DNA of 9,408 bases, taken from positions 1 through 9,408 of the forward strand of contig WTHO01000050.1 in the NCBI GenBank assembly GCA_011523115.1, in the 5' to 3' direction. Each line of letters starts with the position of its first letter. Position 1 is the first letter of the stretch. Under the pieces are notes generated by a model. It did no database searches and was not told the DNA's origin. It worked only from the letters and a program-made list of their open reading frames with translations. The DNA comes from Halieaceae bacterium (lineage in GTDB: Bacteria; Pseudomonadota; Gammaproteobacteria; Pseudomonadales; Halieaceae). Positions 1 through 6,210 of this stretch are shown piece by piece. Both the position numbers and the translations under genes were made by a program.

Positions 1-611
1 TCCCTGAAGGGCGTCTCTGGCGGCAATTGTCGTAACTGAATGAGTAGGCACTCGCGAAGATCCGAGGCAAAAACACCAGCGGGTTCAAAGTGCTGCAGTC
101 GATGCAAGACGGCAATCACTTCGTCGCATTCAATCTCTTCCAGCGCGAGGTCCGCGTGAATCTCCTCGGGCGATTGCACGAGTCTCCCGTCCTCGTCTAT
201 TGCATCAATCAGTGCGATGGCGATGAATCGGTCTGTATCGGAGAAGCGAGTCAGATTAAGCTGCCAGAGCAGGTGTTCTCGCAGTGACTCCTCCTCGGAG
301 TCTTGCTCAGAAAAATCATTTTCCAAAACGGGCCCTGGGGTGGGGGGAGCGGCGGAGGGCAACACGTCTTCCCAGACAGTATCGACCGCTAGTCCTTCGG
401 CCTCATCCTCTGTCGCTGCGGATTCAGAGAAGTCGATGCCGTCCTGCTCGGCCAGCTCGTTGTCTCGCTCCAGTAACGCATTGGATTCCAGGGTTTCTTC
501 AATGGTTTGCTGGAGGTCAACGGTGCTTAGCTGCAGCAGTTTAATGGCTTGCTGCAACTGGGGTGTGAGGGCGAGTTGTTGCCCGAGTTTGAGCTGAAGC
601 GCCTGTTTCAT
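1..611 (-). CDS. rpoN: RNA polymerase sigma-54 factor RpoN, N-terminal part (cut by window edge)
   Basis: The minus strand reads open from an ATG at 611-609 to the window edge, giving 203 codons of a protein whose C-terminal portion lies outside. The start MKQALQLKLGQQLALTPQLQ and the following QAIKLLQLST are the Gln/Leu-rich Region I of sigma-54, which contacts activators and the -12 promoter element. Residues about 50-110 form an acidic, proline-containing linker (Region II). The core-binding region starts near residue 110 (LREHLLWQLNLTRFSDTDR) and continues through a segment reading FEPAGVFASDLRECLL, as in other RpoN proteins. Sigma-54 directs RNA polymerase to -24/-12 promoters that need enhancer-binding ATPases. 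Placement directly downstream of lptB is the standard gammaproteobacterial order. The helix-turn-helix and RpoN box would lie outside the window. No strong Shine-Dalgarno precedes the ATG. Identity is very secure from family resemblance. Confidence 0.96.
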   Translation of the reverse strand, partial: MKQALQLKLGQQLALTPQLQQAIKLLQLSTVDLQQTIEETLESNALLERDNELAEQDGIDFSESAATEDEAEGLAVDTVWEDVLPSAAPPTPGPVLENDFSEQDSEEESLREHLLWQLNLTRFSDTDRFIAIALIDAIDEDGRLVQSPEEIHADLALEEIECDEVIAVLHRLQHFEPAGVFASDLRECLLIQLRQLPPETPFR

Positions 612-753
612 ACTGCTGATAATGGCTCGCTTGGACTCAGTGTAGCGCCGGGCTCATCCGATGCAACTAAATTGGCAAGGAATTTGCACACAGCGCTGGC
701 AGGCGGGCCGGCATCCGGGGGGTCTTAGCAGTTGATTGCGCCTATCCGCACTA
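612..753 (-). other. lptB-rpoN intergenic gap
   Basis: These 142 bases separate the lptB stop from the rpoN start, the longest gap within the minus-strand gene block. I see no ORF and no convincing stem followed by a T-run that would act as an intrinsic terminator. The gap leaves room for an rpoN promoter (see the candidate at 639-666) while still allowing read-through from lptB. Confidence 0.6.
639..666 (-). promoter_or_regulatory. weak candidate sigma-70 promoter for rpoN
   Basis: On the minus strand a TTGCAT hexamer (666-661) is followed after 16 bases by TACACT (644-639), about 28 bases upstream of the rpoN ATG. The -35 matches consensus at 3 of 6 positions and the -10 at 4 of 6. It is well placed but weak, so it could be chance. 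Confidence 0.22.
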
Positions 754-1482
754 TCAGAGAGAGAAGTGCTCTCCTAAGTAGGTGTTGCGGACTCTGTCGT
801 TTGCGAGAACTTCGGTGGGCGTTCCCGATGCAATCACATGCCCCTCGCCCACGATGTAGGCACGCTCGCAAATATCCAGCGTCTCTCGCACGTTATGGTC
901 GGTAATGAGCACCCCGATATTTCGCTCTTTAAGGTGCGTGATGATGGATTTAATGTCGGATATTGAAATGGGGTCGACGCCCGCGAAGGGTTCGTCGAGG
1001 AGAATGACTCTGGGTTCTGTGGCCAGGGCTCTGGCAATCTCAACCCGTCGCCGTTCTCCACCAGAGAGCGCTTGACCCAGAGAGTCTGCGAGATGACTTA
1101 CGCTGAATTCTTCCAGCAATGCCTCGGCTATGCTGACACGCGTCTTTCGCGTGAGTTCGCTGCGGGTTTCCAGAATTGCGAGCAGATTATCCTTGACTGT
1201 AAGTTGCCGGAATACCGAGGCCTCCTGGGGCAGATAGCCGATCCCGGCACGCGCTCTCCGGTGCATCGGCAGCTTCATAAGTGATTGGTTGTCGAGTTGA
1301 ATGTCACCCGCGTCAGCGTCTACGAGGCCAACAATCATGTAAAAGCACGTCGTTTTACCCGCCCCATTGGGTCCAAGCAGGCCAACTATTTCGCCTTCGC
1401 TCACCTCAAGTGAGACGTCTTTGACGACGGGACGACCACCATAGGCCTTCGCAAGATGTTGTGCGACCAGCGTGCTAGGCAT
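754..1482 (-). CDS. lptB: LPS export ABC transporter ATP-binding protein LptB
   Basis: This 242-residue protein has the full set of ABC ATPase motifs: Walker [10 protein letters not shown] at 37-45, Q-loop Gln86 in [10 protein letters not shown], signature LSGGERRR at 139-146, Walker B VILLDEP with Asp163 and catalytic Glu164, and switch His196 in ITDHNVRET. The [12 protein letters not shown] and [17 protein letters not shown] segments are typical of LptB rather than other ABC proteins, and the length matches the family. LptB is the cytoplasmic ATPase of the LptB2FG transporter, which extracts LPS from the inner membrane into the LptC-LptA bridge. The ATG at 1482 overlaps the end of lptA by 8 bases; a CAGGA about 12 bases upstream may serve as a ribosome binding site. 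lptF and lptG are not in the window and are normally encoded elsewhere. Confidence 0.97.
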   Translation of the reverse strand: MPSTLVAQHLAKAYGGRPVVKDVSLEVSEGEIVGLLGPNGAGKTTCFYMIVGLVDADAGDIQLDNQSLMKLPMHRRARAGIGYLPQEASVFRQLTVKDNLLAILETRSELTRKTRVSIAEALLEEFSVSHLADSLGQALSGGERRRVEIARALATEPRVILLDEPFAGVDPISISDIKSIITHLKERNIGVLITDHNVRETLDICERAYIVGEGHVIASGTPTEVLANDRVRNTYLGEHFSL

Positions 1483-2008
1483 CAGAGGCGCCGGTCCTGA
1501 GGTTTTCAGGCGGGATGACTACCTCGACTCGCCCCTGACCGTCGCTTCCAGTCGTCCCCGCCGCTCTGACAGAGCGTTGGCTCACCAGGTAGTCGATTTG
1601 ATCGCCCGATAGTGTGGATCCGTTTTGTGCGATGCGCGCGTCGTCAAGAAGCCGGACCAGATCTTTTGATCGGATGTACTCAATGCGCAGAGCTGACGCG
1701 TCGACAGGTGTTTGCTCTGGTGCCGGCTGCTGAATCAGCCGGGCTGGCTTGCCTATTGCAATGATACGGTCGGCGTCACTGCTTTCATGGAGGACGGACA
1801 GCGTATCCGCAGTAATTTTGAGTGAACCCTGAATGAGGACCACGTTGCCCTCGTAGCGTGTCTCTCCGGCGACTTCGTCACGGATGGCGATATCAGCGGT
1901 GATTTGAATTGGCTGTTCACGGTCTGTGTCGAGTGCCCACACAGATGCGGGTGTCCAGATCAACAGGAGGAGCAGGCGGAGGGCCCGGGTGAAGGCGAGT
2001 CTATTCAT
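1475..2008 (-). CDS. lptA: LPS transport periplasmic protein LptA
   Basis: From the ATG at 2008 this is a 177-residue protein with a signal peptide: basic start [11 protein letters not shown], a hydrophobic LLLLLIW core, and a probable Sec cleavage after SVWA (residues 22-25). The mature part has the OstA-like fold signature, [10 protein letters not shown] followed by [19 protein letters not shown], equivalent to the beta-jellyroll repeats of E. coli LptA (185 residues). LptA oligomerises in the periplasm and bridges LptC to LptD, carrying LPS towards the outer membrane. An in-frame ATG 21 bases further upstream (2029) is possible, but it would add seven residues before the signal peptide and extend the lptC overlap to 29 bases, so I prefer 2008. 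From there the overlap is 8 bases with lptC and 8 bases with lptB. Confidence 0.93.
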   Translation of the reverse strand: MNRLAFTRALRLLLLLIWTPASVWALDTDREQPIQITADIAIRDEVAGETRYEGNVVLIQGSLKITADTLSVLHESSDADRIIAIGKPARLIQQPAPEQTPVDASALRIEYIRSKDLVRLLDDARIAQNGSTLSGDQIDYLVSQRSVRAAGTTGSDGQGRVEVVIPPENLRTGASDA

Positions 2009-2540
2009 AGTTGGTCTGTACATCGCCAATCAACGTTGCCTTATTGGTCCTCAAATCAACTCTGAATGCTGACCCGGTGGTTCGGCTACCTCGACCGGTC
2101 AACACAACCTTATGCTCGCCCGTCGCCAGCTTTTGGTCCATCAACAGTCGCATGGCCTGGGTCGTCATCCTCGCCTCTTGAGCATGCTCGTCAATTACGA
2201 CCCCGTTGGTCAACGCAAGTTCATTTATGTCCTCAAAAAAAACACCGTCCGAGGCGCGAATGTCCCAGATTTCGCCTGAGTTGCCGTCCGTCACATATTG
2301 AATCCCACCCAGTGCCGTTTGGTCACTGTTCAACCAGCGGGTCGCAGAGTGTATTTTCAGCGTGTCAGTGGGGCGCCCCTCATCGGAGAACCGCCGGCGA
2401 GTGCCATCAACAACGTAGCTCGTCCTTACTGGCCCGTCTGTGATGGTGGCGCGCTGCTCAACGTCAACACCGGGCGCTAATCCGTTCCAGAAGGCGACGC
2501 TGACCGCGACCGCGGTAATGACAACTACCAGTAATTTCAC
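2001..2540 (-). CDS. lptC: LPS export system protein LptC
   Basis: This 179-residue protein begins with a single hydrophobic N-terminal segment (residues about 2-18, LLVVVITAVAVSVAFW) followed by a periplasmic beta-rich domain. That is the topology of LptC, a bitopic inner-membrane protein that receives LPS from LptB2FG and passes it to LptA. The sequence is divergent, as is usual for LptC, but length, topology and position between kdsC and lptA make the call firm. LptC-like elements include the alternating-strand stretch IWDIRASDGVFFEDINELAL (91-110) and the late segment VVLTGRGSRTTGSAFRV. The start codon is GTG at 2540, overlapping the kdsC stop as GTGA. There is no strong Shine-Dalgarno, so translation probably depends on ribosomes finishing kdsC. 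Confidence 0.93.
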   Translation of the reverse strand: MKLLVVVITAVAVSVAFWNGLAPGVDVEQRATITDGPVRTSYVVDGTRRRFSDEGRPTDTLKIHSATRWLNSDQTALGGIQYVTDGNSGEIWDIRASDGVFFEDINELALTNGVVIDEHAQEARMTTQAMRLLMDQKLATGEHKVVLTGRGSRTTGSAFRVDLRTNKATLIGDVQTNYE

Positions 2541-3064
2541 TGGAAGGTCTCATAGGCTGCCGGCAGATGTCCCTGCGCGGTCAGGATGAAGTCACACAGT
2601 GCACGCACCGCGCCACGCCCGCCGGCTGCTGGTGCCACCCAATCGGCTTGTTTGAGTACCGCTTCTGTTGCGTCGCAGGGACAGGTGGCGAGACCTGCTA
2701 ACTTGAGAGCGCCGAGGTCGGGTAAGTCGTCGCCCATATAGGCTACGCAGGCAGGCTCGAGCGCCATCGAGTTGAGTAATTCCCGAAGAGCAGCACCCTT
2801 ATCTTCCCTGCCTTGAACAAGCATTTTGATCTCCAGCTCCTGAGCGCGTCGCTCGACGGCTGCGGAGAGCCTGCCTGTGATGACGGCAACTTCAATTCCC
2901 TGTCGTTGCAGTAGTTTGATGCCAAGTCCGTCTTTGACGTTGAAGGACTTCGATTCGGATTCCGCAGCGCTACCGTAGGTCAGCGTGCCGTCGGTCATGA
3001 CGCCGTCAACATCGAGCACAACGAGCTTGACCGCCTCCGCTTTCTGTGCGGCCCGACCGGTCAC
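2537..3064 (-). CDS. kdsC: 3-deoxy-D-manno-octulosonate-8-phosphate phosphatase KdsC
   Basis: This 175-residue protein is a compact HAD-superfamily phosphatase without a large cap. Motif I is LDVDGVMTDG with nucleophile Asp18 and acid/base Asp20. Motif II is VITGR with Thr63, motif III contains Lys89 in REDKG, and motif IV is MGDDLPD with Asp112 and Asp113. KdsC dephosphorylates KDO-8-phosphate to free KDO, the penultimate step before CMP-KDO synthesis for the LPS inner core. E. coli KdsC is 188 residues. It lies directly after kdsD, the first enzyme of the same pathway. The start is a GTG at 3064 overlapping the kdsD TGA as GTGA, with an AGGCAGG stretch about 10 bases upstream. At its 3' end it overlaps lptC in the same GTGA manner. 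Confidence 0.96.
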   Translation of the reverse strand: MTGRAAQKAEAVKLVVLDVDGVMTDGTLTYGSAAESESKSFNVKDGLGIKLLQRQGIEVAVITGRLSAAVERRAQELEIKMLVQGREDKGAALRELLNSMALEPACVAYMGDDLPDLGALKLAGLATCPCDATEAVLKQADWVAPAAGGRGAVRALCDFILTAQGHLPAAYETFQ

Positions 3065-4041
3065 GAAATGCCTGCCTTGAGTAGCGAGAGTAGCGTAACC
3101 ACTCCCAGTATCTCCTGAGACTCATCAACGGCCACCAGAGAACTGATTCGGTGTCGTTCCATCAGGCTCATGGCTTCAGCCGCCAGAGCGTCAGGCGGAA
3201 TCGTTCTCGCTGACTCTGTCATCACTTGCGCAACCTTCATCGCCTGCAGGTCGCCTGCGTCTTCGACGACCCGCCTTAGGTCACCATCAGTGAACACGCC
3301 GGCTAGCTTTCTATCTGGGTTGCAAACAGTCGTCATGCCCAGCCCTTTTTGGGTGATTTCATAGAGCGCCTCTGCCACCGTGGCCTCAGGCGTCACCAAG
3401 GGTATGTCCTTCTCGATCACCATGACATCGCTCACGCGGAGCAGTAGGCGTTTGCCCAATGCCCCACCGGGGTGGGAGAAAGCAAATTCCTCAGCGGTGA
3501 ATCCTCTCGCCTCCAGCACCGCAATTGCCAAGGCATCACCCAGCACCAGCGCTACGGTGGTGCTTGATGTAGGTGCAAGGTCAAGCGGGCAGGCTTCCGT
3601 TTCCACGCTCGCCAGCAAGTGAACATCTGATGACTTTGCGAGCTCGGAGAGGGGCTCTCCTGTCACGCTGATAAGGGGCACGTTCAACCGCTTGATCAGC
3701 GGAAGCAGCGTCAGAATTTCGGTTGTGGCGCCACTGTTCGACAGCGCAATCACGCAGTCGTCCGGGGTGATCATACCCATGTCACCGTGTGAGGCTTCGG
3801 CGGGGTGGACAAAGAATGCAGGCGTGCCTGTGCTGGCCAAGGTCGCAGCGATTTTTCCAGCGATGTGCCCGCTTTTACCCATGCCGGTCACGACGACTCT
3901 GCCGCGGGTGTCGAGGATTTTCCGACAAGCCGCGGGAAACGCGCGGTCCAACTGCTTTCCAAGCTGCTCGACAGCAGTGTTCTCCAGCGAAATAGTCCGT
4001 TGCGCAGATTCGACAAAGAAAGAGTCAGGATGGCGGTTCAT
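3061..4041 (-). CDS. kdsD: D-arabinose-5-phosphate isomerase KdsD
   Basis: KdsD interconverts ribulose-5-phosphate and arabinose-5-phosphate, the entry step of KDO synthesis. From the ATG at 4041 the protein has 326 residues (E. coli 328). An N-terminal SIS sugar-isomerase domain (about 35-190) carries GMGKSGHIAGKIAATLASTG and HPAEASHGDMG. Residues equivalent to E. coli catalytic Lys59, Glu111, Glu152 and His193 are present as Lys56, Glu108, Glu149 and His190, the last in FSHPGGALGK. Two CBS domains follow (about 204-258 and 272-324), with FTDGDLRR in the first. A longer in-frame start at 4107 would add 22 residues and overlap yrbG by 38 bases; alignment to E. coli favours 4041, 28 bases after the yrbG stop. 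No strong ribosome binding site is visible for either. The gene ends in a 4-base overlap with kdsC. Confidence 0.96.
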   Translation of the reverse strand: MNRHPDSFFVESAQRTISLENTAVEQLGKQLDRAFPAACRKILDTRGRVVVTGMGKSGHIAGKIAATLASTGTPAFFVHPAEASHGDMGMITPDDCVIALSNSGATTEILTLLPLIKRLNVPLISVTGEPLSELAKSSDVHLLASVETEACPLDLAPTSSTTVALVLGDALAIAVLEARGFTAEEFAFSHPGGALGKRLLLRVSDVMVIEKDIPLVTPEATVAEALYEITQKGLGMTTVCNPDRKLAGVFTDGDLRRVVEDAGDLQAMKVAQVMTESARTIPPDALAAEAMSLMERHRISSLVAVDESQEILGVVTLLSLLKAGIS

Positions 4042-4069
4042 GGCAGATTCAGGTTGATGAGGGACGATG

Positions 4070-5053
4070 TCATGGCAGCAAAAAAAGCCAACCGTAATAA
4101 GCGACATACAGCGTTAGTAGCGTAGCACCCGCCGGCCGAGAGAGGGTGCCGCTACCCGATGCCCCATTCCAACGCCACAAGGCAGCGAGGGCAAGGGTCA
4201 GAGTTGTGAGAAATACCGCCAACAGGTCTCTACTGACCACTGCCGCTTGGATCGGCAAACTCCCCCAAAAACCGGGTATCGCCAAGACCAACAGGATGTT
4301 AAACATATTTGAGCCCACTATTGCACCCACTGCCATATCCGCATGGCCCTTGAGTGCGCTCGTCACCGATGCTGCCAATTCAGGCAGGCTGGTACCCACA
4401 GCTACGATGGTGAGCCCGATGACCAGCTCTGACACGCCCAATGAGAGGGCAATGTTGGAAGCCGCCCAAACCAAAAGGCGAGATGAGGCAATGAGCAACA
4501 ACAGTCCCCCGAGGAAGCTGAGCCAAGCGGCGGGCATTGTCATTTCTCGAATTTGGGTGATCTCGCTGTTGATGTCGGGCTTTTTTGCATGCTGCGCTAT
4601 TCTGATGAAGAAAAGTCCGAGAGCGCCGACCAGAATGAGGCTGTCGGTGCGAGACAACTCCAGATCGTAGAGTAGGACCCCGGTCAAAATAACGACCATA
4701 ATTAACAGAGGAAGGTCGATCAGGGTTGTGTCCCGGCTCAGGGTGATGGGGCTCACAATTAATGTCACCCCCAGCACCAACCCTATATTCGCAATGTTCG
4801 AGCCCAGCGCATTGCCCACCGCTAACTCCCCGGAGTCTGCGAGGGCAGACATGACGGAAATCAGGACTTCTGGGGCCGACGTGCCGAGCGAGACAATAGT
4901 GAGCCCGATCAGCATGGGTGTCAGGCCCGCGCGTTTCGCAATCGCTGAAGCACCCTCAACAAATCGGTCGGCACTCCAGACCAGGGCGATTAAGCCGCCA
5001 ACGATGCCCATTGAATACCAGAGCAAGCGAATCATCCTCATTTTTAGCGTCAT
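4070..5053 (-). CDS. yrbG: YrbG/CaxA-family Na+/Ca2+ exchanger, inner-membrane antiporter
   Basis: This is a very hydrophobic protein of 327 residues (E. coli YrbG 325) with about ten membrane segments in two homologous halves, the architecture of the Ca2+:cation antiporter family. Both alpha-repeats are clear: GLTIVSLGTSAPEV (50-63) with GNALGSNIANI, and GLTIVAVGTSLPEL (213-226) with GAIVGSNMFNI. The repeat glutamates, Glu62 and Glu225, are the expected ion ligands. A cytoplasmic loop lies between the halves (about 152-172). The physiological substrate of YrbG is not settled even in E. coli. It heads the kdsD-kdsC-lptCAB gene block and faces mlaC across the divergent region. Its start is uncertain: ATGs occur at 5053, 5041, 5035 and 5011, none with a good ribosome binding site, and the E. 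coli protein would align best with a start near 5011. Confidence 0.93.
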   Translation of the reverse strand: MTLKMRMIRLLWYSMGIVGGLIALVWSADRFVEGASAIAKRAGLTPMLIGLTIVSLGTSAPEVLISVMSALADSGELAVGNALGSNIANIGLVLGVTLIVSPITLSRDTTLIDLPLLIMVVILTGVLLYDLELSRTDSLILVGALGLFFIRIAQHAKKPDINSEITQIREMTMPAAWLSFLGGLLLLIASSRLLVWAASNIALSLGVSELVIGLTIVAVGTSLPELAASVTSALKGHADMAVGAIVGSNMFNILLVLAIPGFWGSLPIQAAVVSRDLLAVFLTTLTLALAALWRWNGASGSGTLSRPAGATLLTLYVAYYGWLFLLP

Positions 5054-5082
5054 AGTGACGCGTGGCCCGAGCGCTGATCGGG

Positions 5083-5088
5083 TATTAT
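5083..5088 (+). promoter_or_regulatory. candidate -10 element for the mlaC-ibaG-murA-his block
   Basis: TATTAT matches the sigma-70 -10 consensus at 5 of 6 positions on the plus strand and occupies the same bases as the opposite-strand -10. No acceptable -35 lies 16-18 bases upstream. The leader to mlaC would be about 155 bases. It is the best forward -10 I find in the gap, but the evidence is thin. Confidence 0.22.
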
Positions 5089-5113
5089 GGCGCGCCGGAT
5101 TGTGTCGCGTCGG
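5083..5113 (-). promoter_or_regulatory. candidate promoter for the yrbG-kdsD-lpt gene block
   Basis: Read on the minus strand, CATAAT (5089-5084) matches the -10 consensus at 5 of 6 positions. An 18-base spacer separates it from CCGACG (5113-5108), a poor -35 (3 of 6). The inferred transcription start near 5077 would give a leader of about 24 bases to the ATG at 5053. The -10 is good and the -35 weak. Confidence 0.33.
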
Positions 5114-5135
5114 CGCAGACCCGCGACCGGTTGCG
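5104..5135. repeat. short inverted repeats in the divergent region
   Basis: GTCGCG (5104-5109) and CGCGAC (5122-5127) form a perfect 6-base inverted repeat with a 12-base loop. Overlapping it, CGCGACCGGTTGCG (5122-5135) is a 14-base palindrome with one mismatched pair, centred on ACCGGT. They could be a protein-binding site or alternative leader-RNA stems. In GC-rich DNA such matches also arise by chance. Confidence 0.3.
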
Positions 5136-5233
5136 CGTGAGCCAGTCTACCCTAGTCAGCCAGCGGGATGGCATGATGCTGAGTGTGCTGGTAATAGCGA
5201 AGAGCGACTCGCTGTCCGGTATTGCTCAAAAAC

Positions 5234-5239
5234 GGAGGT
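5234..5239 (+). promoter_or_regulatory. Shine-Dalgarno for mlaC
   Basis: GGAGGT lies 11 bases before the ATG at 5251. It decides the mlaC start, because the same frame is open back to an ATG at 5062 that would put an implausible 63-residue extension before the signal peptide. Confidence 0.8.
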
Positions 5240-5250
5240 GTCATAAGCCA

Positions 5251-5976
5251 ATGAGGAAAACAGTGGGTACCAACACGACCAGTGCTGCTCATAGTGCGGG
5301 TCGGCTCGCCCTGTTGCTGGTCGTCATTTTGGCCAGCGTCACTGTTTGGGCACAGGCAGAGGATGCTCCGCAGGCTGAAGCCGGGCCTGCCCAAGTGATC
5401 ACTGAGGTGACTGAGCGGGTGATGCGCGTAGTGGCCGAGGCCGACACGTATTTTGACGAAGACCCCGACCGGTATTACCGAGAGATTGATTCGGCGCTCG
5501 CCGTTGTGGTGGATTGGCGCGGCTTTGCCACTGCCGTCATGGGAGAATACTACAGTCGAGGGCGGTCGATGGACTCGGATGGTCGAGCCAACCTGAAACG
5601 GCAGCGTGACGAATTTGCTCAAACTTTGAGAGAAGGTTTGATTCGTAGCTACGCAAAGGGTTTGTTGGCGTTTGGTGGTGCCGAGATGGTGGTAAAGGGC
5701 GTCGAAGCCTCTCCTCAGAGTGCGCGAATTGCCTCAGTGACACAGCTGGTCTACGGTGAGGCTGACCGGGTCTACACCATTCGCTACCAGATGGGTCAAT
5801 ACAAAGACGGTTCCTGGCGACTGCGTAACTTAATCATCGAGACAATTAATCTGGGCGAGATTTATCGAAATCAGTTTGTTGCACTGGCCAAGGATGCCAA
5901 CGAGGATCTCGATTTGGTGATCGCACAATGGAACGAAACAATTTCAGAGCAGGCGGAGGAGCTGGCGCGTGACTGA
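5251..5976 (+). CDS. mlaC: MlaC-family periplasmic phospholipid-binding protein (Ttg2/Tol family)
   Basis: From the ATG at 5251 the protein has 241 residues, with a Sec signal peptide (basic start MRKTVG, hydrophobic core about residues 19-32, likely cleavage near VWA/QA at 34-36). There is no lipobox. The mature domain resembles MlaC (211 residues in E. coli): VVVDWRGFATAVMGEYY (86-101) corresponds to the region around E. coli VKYAGALVLGQYY, and WRLRNLIIETINLGEIYRNQF (from 189) to the conserved WQAYDMIAEGVS region. MlaC shuttles phospholipids between the outer-membrane MlaA-OmpC complex and the inner-membrane MlaFEDB complex. Here mlaF, mlaE and mlaD are missing upstream and mlaB is missing downstream, so its partners must be elsewhere or different. 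Its last 8 bases overlap ibaG. Family assignment is secure; pathway role here is inferred. Confidence 0.9.
   Translation: MRKTVGTNTTSAAHSAGRLALLLVVILASVTVWAQAEDAPQAEAGPAQVITEVTERVMRVVAEADTYFDEDPDRYYREIDSALAVVVDWRGFATAVMGEYYSRGRSMDSDGRANLKRQRDEFAQTLREGLIRSYAKGLLAFGGAEMVVKGVEASPQSARIASVTQLVYGEADRVYTIRYQMGQYKDGSWRLRNLIIETINLGEIYRNQFVALAKDANEDLDLVIAQWNETISEQAEELARD
5955..5960 (+). promoter_or_regulatory. Shine-Dalgarno for ibaG, inside mlaC
   Basis: GGAGGA sits within the last codons of mlaC, 8 bases before the ibaG GTG at 5969. It supports that GTG as the true start and independent initiation despite the overlap. Confidence 0.75.
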
Positions 5977-6187
5977 GCAGGAACTGACCAACTTGCTGCG
6001 AGCCTCTTTTCCGGACGCTGAGATATCGGTTTCGCTGGACGGGAGCCACGTCGAAATCACCGTTGTTACTCCAGAATTCGAGGGCTTGCGGCCGGTCGCC
6101 AGGCAGCAGCGCGTCTATGCGCCGCTGGCCGCCTTGATCGCTGACGGTACCCTTCATGCGGTGAATATCACTGCGCAGACGCCGTAA
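5969..6187 (+). CDS. ibaG: BolA-family protein IbaG
   Basis: This 72-residue protein has the BolA fold signature of the IbaG/YrbA subgroup: [10 protein letters not shown] (24-33) with His27, a central [16 protein letters not shown] helix (45-60), and [11 protein letters not shown] (62-72) with the conserved His63. IbaG binds monothiol glutaredoxin through a shared Fe-S cluster and is linked to iron-sulfur handling and envelope or acid-stress phenotypes. E. coli IbaG (84 residues) has about a dozen more C-terminal residues after the TP motif; here the gene stops right after TP. The start is GTG at 5969, inside the end of mlaC, preceded by GGAGGA at 5955-5960 with an ideal 8-base spacer. murA follows after 23 bases, the standard order. 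Confidence 0.93.
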   Translation: MTEQELTNLLRASFPDAEISVSLDGSHVEITVVTPEFEGLRPVARQQRVYAPLAALIADGTLHAVNITAQTP

Positions 6188-6210
6188 CAGGCGGTTTAAG
6201 CGAGAACGTT

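Larger units (their letters stand above)
5054..5250. other. divergent intergenic region between yrbG and mlaC
   Basis: These 197 bases separate two divergent gene blocks where mlaF, mlaE and mlaD would usually begin. I find no recognisable coding remnant of those genes in any forward frame. It holds the candidate divergent -10 elements near 5083-5089, short inverted repeats at 5104-5135, and a good ribosome binding site for mlaC at its right end. Confidence 0.7.

Noticed and set aside
217..597. A 126-codon plus-strand ORF opposite rpoN
   Set aside because: Its product is a low-complexity Ser-rich sequence, the expected shadow of the acidic/Gln-rich rpoN reading frame on the other strand, which has clear family identity.
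3692..4057. Plus-strand ORFs opposite kdsD
   Set aside because: kdsD is unambiguous with all four catalytic residues conserved; the opposite frames show no family features.
4146..4670. Long plus-strand ORFs (also 4728-5246) opposite yrbG
   Set aside because: They are antisense frames of a membrane protein gene; both exchanger alpha-repeats are intact on the minus strand, so the plus-strand frames are shadows.
5055..5246. A small plus-strand frame from GTG 5055 to TAA 5246, ending just before mlaC, as a possible mlaD remnant or leader peptide
   Set aside because: The 63-codon translation does not resemble the MlaD C-terminus or any MCE motif, has no ribosome binding site, and its Arg/Pro/Cys-rich composition looks non-coding.
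5062..5250. A 63-residue N-terminal extension of MlaC from ATG 5062
   Set aside because: It would bury the signal peptide in the middle of the protein; the strong GGAGGT before ATG 5251 explains the start.
5152..5622. A 156-codon minus-strand ORF covering the start of mlaC and part of the divergent gap
   Set aside because: No recognisable motifs, many His/Pro/Arg residues typical of antisense frames in GC-rich DNA, and direct conflict with mlaC, its signal peptide and its ribosome binding site.
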